A stretch of DNA of 64,000 bases, from contig JASJHQ010000049.1 in the NCBI GenBank assembly GCA_037625715.1, positions 1-64,000 of the forward strand. The letters run 5' to 3'. The notes below the pieces were generated by a model. It did no database searches. It was given only the letters and a program-made list of their open reading frames with translations, and was not told where the DNA came from. Positions 36,068-46,349 of the stretch are shown one piece after another. Numbering within the stretch: position 1 is the first letter of the stretch; every line of letters starts with the position of its first letter. A program made the translations under genes and the position numbers. The DNA is from JABAYQ01 sp018608925. Its GTDB lineage: Bacteria; Bacteroidota; Bacteroidia; Flavobacteriales; UBA7312.

Positions 36068-36505
36068 ATGCAAACCATTAACGTAATTAACCAGTCTAAA
36101 CACGACTTACCACAATACGAAACTACCCACTCTGCAGGAATGGATGTTAGGGCTAATTTAGACACTCCTGTTGTGTTGGCGCCACTTCAAAGAGCTTTGA
36201 TTAAAACAGGCTTGTTTGTGGAGCTTCCTCAAGGGTTTGAAATGCAAGTTAGACCAAGAAGTGGTTTAGCATTTAAAAAAGGAATTACCGTTTTAAATAG
36301 TCCTGGAACCATTGATGCAGACTATAGAGGAGAAATTGGCGTTCTGTTAGTTAATCTATCAGACAAAGAATTTATCGTGGAAGATGGGGAGCGCATCGCT
36401 CAATTAGTAATAGCTGCTCATCAACAACCTAATTGGAACGTTAAAGAATCATTGAGCGAAACCATTCGAGGAGAAGGCGGTTTCGGATCTACAGGAACAA
36501 AATAA
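36068..36505 (+). CDS. dut: dUTP diphosphatase
   Basis: 145 residues, the trimeric dUTPase type. All five motifs are visible: AGMDVRA, RSGLAFKKG, GTIDADYRGEIGV, GERIAQLVI and the C-terminal P-loop-like GEGGFGSTG. It hydrolyses dUTP to dUMP, keeping uracil out of DNA and feeding dTMP synthesis. It starts 16 bases after the flippase and ends 4 bases before the TPR gene. Confidence 0.96.
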   Translation: MQTINVINQSKHDLPQYETTHSAGMDVRANLDTPVVLAPLQRALIKTGLFVELPQGFEMQVRPRSGLAFKKGITVLNSPGTIDADYRGEIGVLLVNLSDKEFIVEDGERIAQLVIAAHQQPNWNVKESLSETIRGEGGFGSTGTK

Positions 36506-36509
36506 TGTT

Positions 36510-38240
36510 ATGAAAATAAATAAGAGTTTAATTATTGTTTTTTTATTAGGGATTAGTCAATTGGTTGGTGCTCAAAACCACCCTTTTTATTCTCTAGAAA
36601 AAGCTAAAAAAAACGTAGAGTTTGATGTTGTAAAATACCAAAGTTTCTATTTTGAGGGTTTGCGCCTTAAAACCTTAGGTGATTTTGATGGTGCTTTAGA
36701 ACAGTTTATGGCTTGTTTGTCTATGAATGGAAAAGACGGCTCTATAATGTACGAAGTGGCATACATATATATGCTCACCAATCAGGCCGAACAAGCATTG
36801 TTTTTTATAGAAAGTGCTTGTCAAATCGAAAGTGAAAACGTCTGGTACCAACAACTATTAGCTTCTGCCTTAGTAGAAAACCAGAGCTATAGCAAGGCAA
36901 TTACAGCTTATGAAAAGCTTCTAGAGCTCGATCCTTTCAACCAAGATTGGTTTTTCGAAATAGCAAGATCTTACCTACTTAGTGGACAACCAAAAAATGC
37001 AATCAAAACTTACAATCGTTTAGAAAAAGTAATCGGATTAAATGAACTTCTAATTCAGCAAAAGAAAAACATCTTGCTTGATATTGGCGATAAGAAAGGT
37101 GCTATAACAGAGATAAATAAATGGATCAAATTGGATTCCACTAATTTAGACGCCCTTAACGAATTAGCCCAGATTTATTCCTTAACCAACAATAGCAAGG
37201 GAGAAACAAAGACCCTAGAAAAAATACTTAGAATTGATCCTCTAAACGGAACAGCATTGCTTATTTTGTCGGACACTTATCGTTTAAATGGAGAGTCTGA
37301 AAAAGCATTCGAGACAACTAAAAAAGCATTTCAAAGTACTACATTAAGCATAGACTCTAAGATGAGAAGACTGCTTTCTTATTATGAGCTTGGAACTGAC
37401 ACTACAACCTTAAAGTTTGCATTCGAATTAATTGATGTCTTAAAAGAGATACACCCTACAGACGCCAAGCCTTTTACTATTGCGGGCGATTATTACTATA
37501 GGTCAAACGATAATAATTTAGCCGCTTCTAATTTCGAAAAAGCATTGGAGTTAGATCCTAGTAGATATCCTATTTGGCAGCAGCTTATGATTATTTATTT
37601 TGATTTTGAGGATTATGAAAAAGTAGCAAGTTTAGCGGATAGATCTTTAGAGCTTTTCCCAAGTCAAACTACTGCCTATTATTTTTCTGGCTTAGCAAAT
37701 TTGCAATTAAAAAATTACGATAAATGTTTAGAAACTCTAGAAAATGGTTTGTTTTTCATCGTAAATAATAATCCGCTTAAAGGCCAGTTTTACACCGCCA
37801 TTGGCGATGCTTATCACGGACAGGAAAACCACGAAGAATCAGACAAAGCCTACTCAAAGGCCTTAGAAATAGACCCTAATGACACTTATGTTCTGAATAA
37901 CTTTAGTTACTATTTATCTTTACGTTCTGAAAATCTACAGCAAGCATTATCTATGATGAAAATTTGTGTAGAACAAAAGCCGGGAGTTTCTTCTTATCAA
38001 GACACATACGCTTGGGTGTTTTTTAAGTTAAAAGATTACGATAACGCTCAAATATGGCTTAAAAAAGCAATAGAAAGTGGAGGAGATAGTAGCCCTACAA
38101 TTGTAGAGCATTATGGCGATGTTCTTTACTTTCTTAACCAAAAGGAAGAGGCCTTAAAGCAATGGATAAAAGCAAAAGAACTAGGCCTTGAATCGCCTAT
38201 TTTGGACAAAAAAATACAAGATCAGAATTGGTATGAATAA
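36510..38240 (+). CDS. Periplasmic TPR-repeat protein
   Basis: 576 residues with a signal peptide ending VGAQ and about 10-12 tetratricopeptide repeats across the mature part (for example ALEQFMACLSMNGKDG and AASNFEKALELDPSRYP). TPR arrays bind partner proteins. Its place before a DUF4292 lipoprotein and an EnvC-like activator suggests an envelope-assembly role, which is inferred. Its stop codon overlaps the start of the DUF4292 gene. Confidence 0.8.
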   Translation: MKINKSLIIVFLLGISQLVGAQNHPFYSLEKAKKNVEFDVVKYQSFYFEGLRLKTLGDFDGALEQFMACLSMNGKDGSIMYEVAYIYMLTNQAEQALFFIESACQIESENVWYQQLLASALVENQSYSKAITAYEKLLELDPFNQDWFFEIARSYLLSGQPKNAIKTYNRLEKVIGLNELLIQQKKNILLDIGDKKGAITEINKWIKLDSTNLDALNELAQIYSLTNNSKGETKTLEKILRIDPLNGTALLILSDTYRLNGESEKAFETTKKAFQSTTLSIDSKMRRLLSYYELGTDTTTLKFAFELIDVLKEIHPTDAKPFTIAGDYYYRSNDNNLAASNFEKALELDPSRYPIWQQLMIIYFDFEDYEKVASLADRSLELFPSQTTAYYFSGLANLQLKNYDKCLETLENGLFFIVNNNPLKGQFYTAIGDAYHGQENHEESDKAYSKALEIDPNDTYVLNNFSYYLSLRSENLQQALSMMKICVEQKPGVSSYQDTYAWVFFKLKDYDNAQIWLKKAIESGGDSSPTIVEHYGDVLYFLNQKEEALKQWIKAKELGLESPILDKKIQDQNWYE

Positions 38241-38982
38241 GGCTGTTTTAATAGTATTTTCTTTATTTCTTTTTTCGGCTTGCTCCACCTTGAAAAAATC
38301 AAGCTCTAGTGCACTGCCTTATAAGTCCAATACTTTTCTAGTTAAGAAAAGCCAGCAAAACAATCTAAATTACCAATGGTTTTCGGCAAAGATGAGTGGA
38401 ACCGTTTTTGTAAACGAAAAGGCAATTCCTTTAAATGCAAATATTAGAATGCAAAAGGATAGTGTTATTTGGATTTCAGCAACTGCTCTGTTAGGAATAG
38501 AGGCCGTTCGTTTATTAATAACTCCTGATAGCTTTAAGATGATTAATCGACTAAACTCGACTTATATATCGTCGGATATTTCCACGCTTTCTAATCGTTT
38601 CGGAGTTAACTTTTCTTTTTACGAACTCCAAAACAAACTTTTAGGTGATTTAGATTTGGAGCAATTAAAATGGAAAAGCACTAGCGATAGCACAAATTAC
38701 ATACTTGCAAACACTACTAAGGGCAAACAAACACAAGCAACTCTAAATCCATCATTTTTTGCAGTTCAATGGAGTCAAGACCAATTGCCTAAAAACAGTA
38801 TGTTGTTAAATTATTCTAATTTTACCTCCTTTGAACAGGGCTCTTTGCCTTTAAAAGTTTCTTTAAATATTAAGCAAGAAGAAAAAAAAATGCGGTTAAA
38901 GTATAGCTACTCTAAGATAGTTTTAGACCAAAAGAAAAAAGTTAAGTTTACAATTCCCAAAGGATATGAGCCAGCACTTTAG
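38233..38982 (+). CDS. DUF4292 lipoprotein
   Basis: 249 residues from the ATG at 38233, which gives a lipoprotein signal with lipobox SACS (Cys at 17). The mature part (NYQWFSAKMSGTVFVNEKAIPLNANIRMQKDSVIWIS) fits the DUF4292 family, whose fold is thought to be LolA/LolB-like. It may help carry lipids or lipoproteins; unproven. It overlaps both its upstream and downstream genes by several bases, so this is a coupled unit. Confidence 0.78.
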   Translation: MNKAVLIVFSLFLFSACSTLKKSSSSALPYKSNTFLVKKSQQNNLNYQWFSAKMSGTVFVNEKAIPLNANIRMQKDSVIWISATALLGIEAVRLLITPDSFKMINRLNSTYISSDISTLSNRFGVNFSFYELQNKLLGDLDLEQLKWKSTSDSTNYILANTTKGKQTQATLNPSFFAVQWSQDQLPKNSMLLNYSNFTSFEQGSLPLKVSLNIKQEEKKMRLKYSYSKIVLDQKKKVKFTIPKGYEPAL

Positions 38983-40219
38983 ATTAATATTTTTATTTTT
39001 TTTGCTGGCAAGCCTTTCTGGCTTCAGCCAGAACAAAGAAGAGCTTCAACAAAAAAAGGAGCAGCTTCAGAAAGAAATTAGTCATACCAATACTTTGCTT
39101 GAAGCGGCAAAAAAAGATAAGGTACAGTCCGTTAATACTTTAAGAACGCTTCAAAGAAAAATTGAAAATCGAACTAAAATTATTTTAACAATTGAAATTG
39201 AACTATCCATATATAGCGATAGAATTAATCAGTTAAAATCTCAAATAGATAGCACCCAAATTAACATTGAGAATAGGGAAAAAGAGATCGTAACTTTAAA
39301 AGAAGATTACGCTAAGATGATTTCTTACTCTTATTACAATCGTAATAGCCATAGTCGTTTGGCATTTGTTTTTTCTGCACAGAGCTTTTACCAAGCTTTC
39401 AAACGACTTAGTTACCTGCAGGAATATAGCTCTTTTCGAAGAGCTCAAGCTGAGCAAATCTCTAAAGCAGAAATGCAGCTTAAAGAGGAGCTTATGCTTT
39501 TTAAAACTCAAAAGGCATTAATAGCATTAGAAAAAAATCTAAAGAGTAAAAATCTAAGCCAATCTATAGACGAACAAGAGTTGCTTGCAATAGAAAAAGC
39601 TCAGCAAAACAACCTTGTTTCTTCCTTGAAGAGAAAAGAAAAACAACTTCGCACCCAGCTTGATGTAAAGCAGAAAAAAGCTAAGGCACTTAACGCTCAG
39701 ATTCGAAAAATTATTGAAGAAGAAATACGCTTAGCTAAAGAGAATTCGAAAAAGTCAGGAAACGTAAATTACGAAATGACACCTGAGCAACAAATGCTTG
39801 CAGATAGCTTTACCCAAAACAAAGGAAATCTTCCTTGGCCTGTCGAAAGAGGTGTTATTGTGGAAAGTTTTGGAATACAAAAACATCCTGTTCTTCGTGG
39901 TATTGAGACCTTTAATAATGGAATAAAGCTAAGCACCGAAAACGCTTCTTTTGTAAGGGCTGTTTTTGAAGGAAAAGTATCTAGAATTATTAGCATTCCT
40001 GGTGCGGGAAAAGCGTTAATTATAAATCATGGAGATTATTTTACGGTTTACTCTAACCTTAGCGACGTACTAGTTAAGGCGGGAGAAACGGTAGAACTGA
40101 AGCAAAATTTAGGCGTTGTTATTACTAATAAAAAGACCAAAGAAAGCATCACTGAATTACAAATTTGGAAAGGCGATGAAAAACTTAATCCTTCTGATTG
40201 GCTTTTCAAGGCTTACTAA
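38966..40219 (+). CDS. EnvC-like murein hydrolase activator
   Basis: 417 residues: a signal peptide ending FSQ, a long coiled coil (about 25-260), then a C-terminal LytM-type domain. In that domain the zinc motifs are lost: FNNGIKLS replaces the H-x3-D site and TELQIWKG replaces HLHFE. Such catalytically dead domains mark EnvC-type activators that switch on amidases at division, so it is probably a regulator and not a peptidase. It overlaps the DUF4292 gene by 17 bases. Confidence 0.85.
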   Translation: MSQHFRLIFLFFLLASLSGFSQNKEELQQKKEQLQKEISHTNTLLEAAKKDKVQSVNTLRTLQRKIENRTKIILTIEIELSIYSDRINQLKSQIDSTQINIENREKEIVTLKEDYAKMISYSYYNRNSHSRLAFVFSAQSFYQAFKRLSYLQEYSSFRRAQAEQISKAEMQLKEELMLFKTQKALIALEKNLKSKNLSQSIDEQELLAIEKAQQNNLVSSLKRKEKQLRTQLDVKQKKAKALNAQIRKIIEEEIRLAKENSKKSGNVNYEMTPEQQMLADSFTQNKGNLPWPVERGVIVESFGIQKHPVLRGIETFNNGIKLSTENASFVRAVFEGKVSRIISIPGAGKALIINHGDYFTVYSNLSDVLVKAGETVELKQNLGVVITNKKTKESITELQIWKGDEKLNPSDWLFKAY

Positions 40220-40231
40220 AAGAAATTTCCA

Positions 40232-40239
40232 TATTTTTG
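40232..40239 (+). promoter_or_regulatory. Candidate -7 box for tatA
   Basis: TATTTTTG fits TAnnTTTG, 22 bases before the tatA ATG. No -33 TTG was found at normal spacing. Confidence 0.3.
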
Positions 40240-40261
40240 TATTAACTAATTTTTACACAAA

Positions 40262-40441
40262 ATGACTTCAAATCTATTTTTATTTGCTTTTGGTGGCCCA
40301 GAGATTTTCTTAATTGTTGTAATTGTTCTTATCTTGTTCGGAGGTAAAAAGATTCCTGAATTAATGAAAGGTGTTGGTAAAGGCATGAAGGAATTCAAAA
40401 ATGCTAGTAAAGAAGAAAATCAAGAAGACAAAAACGATTAA
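40262..40441 (+). CDS. tatA: Sec-independent translocase subunit TatA/TatE
   Basis: 59 residues, a full TatA: the start GGPEIFLIVVIVLILFGGKKIPELMKG contains the membrane helix, the hinge FGGKKIPEL and an amphipathic helix, followed by an acidic tail. TatA forms the pore for folded proteins with a twin-Arg signal. The gene is too short for many ORF cut-offs. It ends before gatA; no tatC is seen nearby. Confidence 0.93.
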   Translation: MTSNLFLFAFGGPEIFLIVVIVLILFGGKKIPELMKGVGKGMKEFKNASKEENQEDKND

Positions 40442-40447
40442 TTGTCT

Positions 40448-41875
40448 ATGCAAGATTATTACTCTTTAGCATCAATTCAAAGCGATCTAAAATCTGGAAA
40501 GATTAGTTGCCATTCAATAACGGCTTCTTATCTTGATAGAATAAAAGAAAATGCACACTTAAATGCATTTGTGGAAACCTTTGATCAAGAAGCACTTTCC
40601 CGTGCTAAAGAAATAGACCAAAAAATTAAAGACAATACTGCTGGTAAACTTGCCGGCATGGTAATTGGGATAAAAGATAATATCTGTTATCAAAACCATA
40701 AGATTTCTGCAGCTTCTAAAATTTTGGGTGGCTTTGAAAGCTTGTTTTCTGCAACCGTTGTACAAAGGCTATTACAAGAAGACGCTATAATTATCGGGCG
40801 TCTTAATTGCGATGAATTTGCAATGGGTAGTGCTAACGAAAACTCTCATCATGGCCCTGTTTTAAATCCGATTAACAACGACTATGTTTCTGGAGGTTCT
40901 TCTGGAGGTTCTGCTGTTGCAGTTGCTGCAAAATTATGCTTAGCAACCCTAGGAAGTGACACTGGAGGATCTATTCGTCAGCCAGCTTCTTTTTGTGGTG
41001 TTGTAGGCTTTAAGCCAACATACGGAAGAGTTTCACGGTGGGGCTTAATTGCTTACGCTTCTTCTTTTGATCAGATAGGCCCATTTACTCATACTGTTGA
41101 AGACACCGCATTAATAATGGAGGTTATGTCTGGTGGTGATGATTATGATTCTACTGTTTCCACTCAAGAAGTACCTTCTTTTAGTCAAGACTTGTCTCAG
41201 CCCGTTAAAAAATTAAAAATTGCTTATCTTAAAGACTGTTTGGAAAATCCTTCTTTAGATCCCGAGGTAAAGCAACAATCCTTAGATATAATTGAAAAGC
41301 TTAAAGCTTTAGGCCATCAATTAGAGGCCGTTGATTTTCCATTAATAAATTACATGGTTCCTACTTATTACGTTCTAACAACTGCCGAAGCATCTTCAAA
41401 TCTTTCTAGGTTTGACGGAATTCATTTCGGTTATAGAAGTAAAGAAGCAAATGATATTCCAACAACCTATAAAAAATCACGTTCTCAAGGATTTGGTGAA
41501 GAAGTGAAAAGACGTATTATGTTAGGTACGTTTGTTTTGAGTTCGGGTTATTATGATGCGTACTACACTAAAGCACAGAAAGTAAGGAAGCTTATTCAAG
41601 AAACAACCGATCAGGTGTTTGACAAATATGACTTTATTATGTCCCCTACCACACCCCATACGGCTTTTGAAATAGGTAAGAAGTCCGACGACCCGACTAC
41701 CGCTTATTTAGAAGATATATTTACAGTTCACGCAAACCTAGGAGGTTATCCTGCCATTTCTTTACCCAAGGGACAGCATTCTAACGGATTGCCATTTGGT
41801 ATTCAGTTTATGGCTCCTCAATTTAAAGACAGCAAACTTTTATCTTTTTCAAATCAAGTAATGAATGGCCTTTAG
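40448..41875 (+). CDS. gatA: Glutamyl-tRNA(Gln) amidotransferase subunit A
   Basis: 475 residues from the ATG at 40448 (a TTG lies two codons upstream). The amidase-signature triad is intact: K76 in GIKDN, S151 in the Gly/Ser run GGSSGGSAV and S175 in GSDTGGSIRQPA. It makes ammonia from Gln to convert Glu-tRNA(Gln) to Gln-tRNA(Gln). The downstream gene overlaps its end by 11 bases. A gltX in this window (57.7 kb) fits the indirect Gln-tRNA route. Confidence 0.95.
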   Translation: MQDYYSLASIQSDLKSGKISCHSITASYLDRIKENAHLNAFVETFDQEALSRAKEIDQKIKDNTAGKLAGMVIGIKDNICYQNHKISAASKILGGFESLFSATVVQRLLQEDAIIIGRLNCDEFAMGSANENSHHGPVLNPINNDYVSGGSSGGSAVAVAAKLCLATLGSDTGGSIRQPASFCGVVGFKPTYGRVSRWGLIAYASSFDQIGPFTHTVEDTALIMEVMSGGDDYDSTVSTQEVPSFSQDLSQPVKKLKIAYLKDCLENPSLDPEVKQQSLDIIEKLKALGHQLEAVDFPLINYMVPTYYVLTTAEASSNLSRFDGIHFGYRSKEANDIPTTYKKSRSQGFGEEVKRRIMLGTFVLSSGYYDAYYTKAQKVRKLIQETTDQVFDKYDFIMSPTTPHTAFEIGKKSDDPTTAYLEDIFTVHANLGGYPAISLPKGQHSNGLPFGIQFMAPQFKDSKLLSFSNQVMNGL

Positions 41876-43319
41876 ATCTATCTGCTTTTTTATCCTATTC
41901 TGTTTTTTTAGTTTTGGTGTTCTTGCTAATTCTAACGACTCAACTTTTGTTGATTCTGAAAAATTAGAAATGAAATTAAACGCAGAGCTTTGGAAACAAG
42001 ATTCTTTGTGGGCTATAGAGCAATTTTCTTTTCAGGATATTGAAGCAGACACCTTTTTGTTAAATGAGTTTAATTATAATAAAAACGACATACCTACTTT
42101 TTCGGATAGCGTTTTACAGTCTCGCTTACAGTTTCTAAACGAAAACACTCCTTTTCAACTGACCTATAATAGACACGTTAAGAGTCAGATTGATATTTAT
42201 TCTAAAAGATACAGAAGGCACGTTGCGACTATGCTAGGAAAAGCCAACTATTATTTTCCTTTGTTTGAACAGGTTCTAGATCAATACGATTTACCTCTAG
42301 AATTTAAGTACTTAGCAGTAGTTGAGTCTGCACTAAAGCCCCATGCAAGATCTCGATCTGCTGCGACAGGACTATGGCAATTTATGTATACTACAGGTAA
42401 AATTTATGACCTTAATGTGACCTCATATACAGACGATAGATCTGACCCATTGAAGTCTACCATTGCAGCTTGTGAATACTTTACTTTTTTGTATAAAATG
42501 TTTAACGATTGGGAATTAGTTTTAGCAGCATACAATGGCGGACCAGGTTATGTTTCTAGAGCTATGGCAAAGTACGGTGTTGATAATTATTGGTCTTTGC
42601 GTCCTTTTTTAAGAAGAGAAACTCAAAACTATGTGCCAAAGTTTATAGCTGTTAATTATATTATGAACTATTCTTCTGAGCATAATATTTATCCAATAGA
42701 ATACCCTTACACACAAGCTTTTACCGATACTGTTACAGTAAATCAGTCTATCTCTTTTGATTTTCTTCAAGAGATTTTAGACGTGGATATAAAAGTATTG
42801 AGAGAGTTAAACCCTATCTATAAGCGTGACCTTATTTCTGTGCCTAAAAACACAAAAGCAATGCTTACTTTACCTATTGAAAAACTATCTTTATTTATAG
42901 CGAATCAGGATACGATTTATGCTCTAAGCTCTTCCTTCCAAAAAGAATATGTTTCTGTCGATGAGCCTTTGGTTCACAGAGTAAAACAAGGCGAATTTTT
43001 AGGTAAGATTGCTTCCAAGTATAATTCTTCTGTATCTCAATTAATGAAATGGAACAATCTAAAATCAACCAACCTTAAAATTGGTCAGAAATTGGTGGTT
43101 TACGTTGATCCGAGCTCTGCTCCAAAAAGCACAAAATCTGTTAATTCAGCATCGATTAAAGAGACTACTACATATACCATAAAAAAAGGCGACACATTAT
43201 GGAAAATATCCCAACAATTTGAAGGAGTAAATAGCTCAGACTTAGAAAAATTAAATAATATTTCTGCTAAAGACCTAAAGCCTGGACTGATAATTAAACT
43301 TCCAAAAGTAAAGTCATGA
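41865..43319 (+). CDS. MltD-type lytic transglycosylase with two LysM domains
   Basis: 484 residues with a signal peptide ending VLA. The SLT domain (about 130-260) keeps the catalytic Glu at 154 in AVVESALKPHARSRSAATGLWQF and the late AYNGGPG. Two LysM domains follow (about 370-415 and about 435-484), the last with YTIKKGDTLWKIS. It cuts peptidoglycan glycan strands to 1,6-anhydro ends. It overlaps gatA by 11 bases and the next gene by 4. Confidence 0.93.
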   Translation: MAFRSICFFILFCFFSFGVLANSNDSTFVDSEKLEMKLNAELWKQDSLWAIEQFSFQDIEADTFLLNEFNYNKNDIPTFSDSVLQSRLQFLNENTPFQLTYNRHVKSQIDIYSKRYRRHVATMLGKANYYFPLFEQVLDQYDLPLEFKYLAVVESALKPHARSRSAATGLWQFMYTTGKIYDLNVTSYTDDRSDPLKSTIAACEYFTFLYKMFNDWELVLAAYNGGPGYVSRAMAKYGVDNYWSLRPFLRRETQNYVPKFIAVNYIMNYSSEHNIYPIEYPYTQAFTDTVTVNQSISFDFLQEILDVDIKVLRELNPIYKRDLISVPKNTKAMLTLPIEKLSLFIANQDTIYALSSSFQKEYVSVDEPLVHRVKQGEFLGKIASKYNSSVSQLMKWNNLKSTNLKIGQKLVVYVDPSSAPKSTKSVNSASIKETTTYTIKKGDTLWKISQQFEGVNSSDLEKLNNISAKDLKPGLIIKLPKVKS

Positions 43320-44275
43320 AAAATGCAATCCTCTTTTTTGTTTGTTTAACTTTTTTCTCTTGCTCTTTTGATAATTCTAACCCTTCTGTTTTGCCTTCTT
43401 ATACAGGGGCTGTTAACGAAGTCGTACTTGTTATTGATGAGAGCCTTTGGAGTAGTGAAGCTGGTATTATATTAAAAGACGTTCTTCAGGCACCTATTGA
43501 AGGCATTTCGTGGAACGAAGCTTCTTTAGATGTTGTTCAGATTCCTAGTCAGGCTATGAGTCGTCTTTTTGAAACCCATCGTAATCTTATTCTTGTCGAA
43601 AAAGGGACTTCTTCTAAGTTCGTTTCGGGATCAAACTTGTATTCTGAAGGCCAGTATTTTGCTAAAATTACTTATAAAACACAATCGGACTTGCTAGGCA
43701 TTTTAAAAGAATACTCTCCTGTTGTTTTGCACCAAATTCAACAAAAAGAGAAAGCAAGAATTCTCAGTAAAATGTATTTCAGTTCTAGTTTTCAGTCTTT
43801 ATTTGATAAATACGGCTATCAATTAAGTTTGCCGAAAGACTATAAATTAGTTTCTGATACCACTAGTTTTAGTTGGCTTGAATATAGTCCTAAAGACAAA
43901 GAGTTGATTTCGGGCATATTTTTATATCAACTGCCAATAAAACATTGGCCAAATGCTACTTATCTCTTAGAGGCCAGAGATAGTGTGTTAGAGCAAAATG
44001 TAAAAGGAGAGCTAGAAGGTTCTTTCATGGCTCTAGAACCCCTCTATTCGGCTCAAAAGAGCTATCAAGATGATGGCCTAAACGTAAGAAGTTTGTGGAA
44101 AATGGAAAATGCTTTTATGGGTGGCCCTTCCATTACAAATTTTGTGTTAGATAGCGTAAAGAATGTTGTTTTTGTTACGGACGCTTTTCTATTTAATCCT
44201 GGTAAGAACAAAAGAAATGATCTTCAAATTTTACAAATTATTCTTGAGAGCTCTAAAAAGAAGCATTCAAACTAA
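43316..44275 (+). CDS. DUF4837 lipoprotein
   Basis: 319 residues with lipobox FSCS (Cys at about 16). The mature start LPSYTGAVNEVVLVIDESLW matches the DUF4837 family of Bacteroidota lipoproteins of unknown role. Its link to an MltD-type gene (4-base overlap) suggests an envelope role. The last 23 bases overlap the convergent TonB-receptor gene. Confidence 0.75.
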   Translation: MKNAILFFVCLTFFSCSFDNSNPSVLPSYTGAVNEVVLVIDESLWSSEAGIILKDVLQAPIEGISWNEASLDVVQIPSQAMSRLFETHRNLILVEKGTSSKFVSGSNLYSEGQYFAKITYKTQSDLLGILKEYSPVVLHQIQQKEKARILSKMYFSSSFQSLFDKYGYQLSLPKDYKLVSDTTSFSWLEYSPKDKELISGIFLYQLPIKHWPNATYLLEARDSVLEQNVKGELEGSFMALEPLYSAQKSYQDDGLNVRSLWKMENAFMGGPSITNFVLDSVKNVVFVTDAFLFNPGKNKRNDLQILQIILESSKKKHSN

Positions 44276-46349
44276 TTATAATATTTCTTCCAGGGCTGCT
44301 TATTCCACTAGAATATGTTTTGTAATGAACATCTAATATGTTTTCAAATGCTACTTGTACTGTTATTGTCGGGCTTATTGTAGCAATGTAACTTAGGTTA
44401 AGTGTCCACCAAGCCGGATTACCGTCAATAGTAGCCTCATCAAGATTATCGCTTCCATTTATACTGTATTCATCTGCTCTTTTCCATCCGTTATATAAAC
44501 TGTAGAAGGTAGCCGAATGATTTTTTTTTGTCCACTGCAATTCACTTTTAGCAAAAATCGGAGGTATATGATCTAGCGGACTGTCGTCTTCTTGTATTAC
44601 TCCAAATGTTTTATTCAAGGTATTTACCCAAGTCCATTGCTTAGAAATCTTTATGTTCATTTTACTGTAAAAACCATATACTCGCGCTTCTTGTGCATTT
44701 CTATTGGCAACAATAGGAAGGTACTCTCCATCGTAGACGATACTATCTTGGCCATTTAAAACAAATGATTGTTTGATTATTGCATCTTTAAGAATAGTGT
44801 AATATGCGCTTAGGTTCCAGCTCCAATTCTTATTGATTTTGGCGCTTAAATTCACTTCTCCATTATAGCTGTACTCTGGTTTTAACTCATCATTAGGAAC
44901 GGTAACTAAGCCTGATTTTTCGAATACCTTGGTAATGTCATCTACGTTAGGACTTCTAAATCCTGAACTTAGAGAGGCTCCTAAGTTTATTGTTTTATTT
45001 AATGCAGTTTGCCAGCCCAAGCTTGCTGTTATAGCTTCATTTGTCACATCTATTTCGCTAAAAGGAAGAGAGTATGTTACTGTGTCGTTAAAGCTTGCCT
45101 GTACACCACTGTAGTTATACCTTAGTCCAGCACTTAGATAATTAGAACCTACTCCGTAGGGAATCTTATACTGTCCGTATACAGAAAATAACTGCATCGC
45201 ACTTCCTCCATCGGCATACCTTGTTGGGGTACCCTGATTAGCTGTTGATTCTACTAAATTGTTTTGAAAATCTAGTCCGTAGTTTAACGAATGGTATCCT
45301 AGTTTTTTTATAAAGTCGGTTGTGTTTCCAAATACTAATACGTTTTCGAATCTTTCGCTTAGGTCTGCACCGAATTTTTTTGAATGACGGCTTTCTTCAA
45401 AAGCTTGAAAAGAGGCAACATTATTAAACTCATCGAATAATTTATGTTTTTGATTATACTGAGAACTAACCGATGATAAGAATCTTTTTTGCGGACCATA
45501 ATACCATTGTTCAAACTTTGGCAAACCAGCCGATTGATCGTTTAGTTTATCAAACCTGTCTAAGTTGGTTGTGCTAGAATACTGAAAGTTAAAAAGATGG
45601 CTCCAGTTTTTTGTGCCGTCGTATCGAAATTTTTGAATCAAATCAACTTGATTATAAGCCGTTTTAAGCTGCACATCTCCTTCAGTAATATGGGCTTCTC
45701 TACCCCAGTTTTCATAACCGTGGAATCGGTTTGCGCCCATTTTTACGTTACCATATTTATTAATAGTAAAGGCACTCAAATAGCTCCATTTTTTTTTGCT
45801 CCAGCTATGGTCGAAATGTAGGCTTACTCCTTGGTTTACACTGCTGTATTTCTGACTGAAATTGCTTTTACTTTCTTGATTAAAGCTAGGCGACTTACTA
45901 TGAATGTGAATTACCCCGCCAAGAGCATCACTTCCATATTTTACCGAAGCTGGGCCGAAAATAACGTCTAATTTAGACAGCATATTAGGACTTGTACTTA
46001 TGCTGTTTTGTAAATGTCCAGATCGGAAAATAGCATTGTTCATTCTTACCCCGTCTATTACCAAAAGCACTCTATTAGCCTCAAACCCTCTTACTATTGG
46101 ACTTCCTCCTCCCGATTGACTTTGCTGGATTACTACTTCGCCAGACTTCTGTAGAATGTCAGCGGTAGTGCTTGGTAGTAGTTGGCTGATTTTCTTCTGA
46201 TCTAGCTCTATAATTTGTTGGGGATTGTAAAGGCGTTCCTCTTCTTTCTTTTCGTCTAGAAAGATTACTTCTGGCAACATATTAGGCACCTGTATCGTGT
46301 CTTGGGCGAATAGATAAAAAGGAAAAAGGAGGAATAAAAGTTGTCTCAT
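44253..46349 (-). CDS. TonB-dependent receptor
   Basis: 698 residues: a signal peptide, a plug domain (about 45-160) with SPIVRGFEANRVLLVIDGVRMN, and a 22-strand barrel ending in NIIISLNASF, an aromatic C terminus typical of outer-membrane proteins. The plug pattern is nearest to the haem/vitamin B12 (HmuR/BtuB) branch. Its ligand is not fixed by sequence; haem, a metal chelate or cobalamin are possible. It abuts recO upstream (1-base overlap). Confidence 0.88.
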   Translation of the reverse strand: MRQLLFLLFPFYLFAQDTIQVPNMLPEVIFLDEKKEEERLYNPQQIIELDQKKISQLLPSTTADILQKSGEVVIQQSQSGGGSPIVRGFEANRVLLVIDGVRMNNAIFRSGHLQNSISTSPNMLSKLDVIFGPASVKYGSDALGGVIHIHSKSPSFNQESKSNFSQKYSSVNQGVSLHFDHSWSKKKWSYLSAFTINKYGNVKMGANRFHGYENWGREAHITEGDVQLKTAYNQVDLIQKFRYDGTKNWSHLFNFQYSSTTNLDRFDKLNDQSAGLPKFEQWYYGPQKRFLSSVSSQYNQKHKLFDEFNNVASFQAFEESRHSKKFGADLSERFENVLVFGNTTDFIKKLGYHSLNYGLDFQNNLVESTANQGTPTRYADGGSAMQLFSVYGQYKIPYGVGSNYLSAGLRYNYSGVQASFNDTVTYSLPFSEIDVTNEAITASLGWQTALNKTINLGASLSSGFRSPNVDDITKVFEKSGLVTVPNDELKPEYSYNGEVNLSAKINKNWSWNLSAYYTILKDAIIKQSFVLNGQDSIVYDGEYLPIVANRNAQEARVYGFYSKMNIKISKQWTWVNTLNKTFGVIQEDDSPLDHIPPIFAKSELQWTKKNHSATFYSLYNGWKRADEYSINGSDNLDEATIDGNPAWWTLNLSYIATISPTITVQVAFENILDVHYKTYSSGISSPGRNIIISLNASF

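Noticed and set aside
38966..40219. Active M23 endopeptidase
   Set aside because: Both zinc motifs are lost, so it is called an EnvC-like activator.
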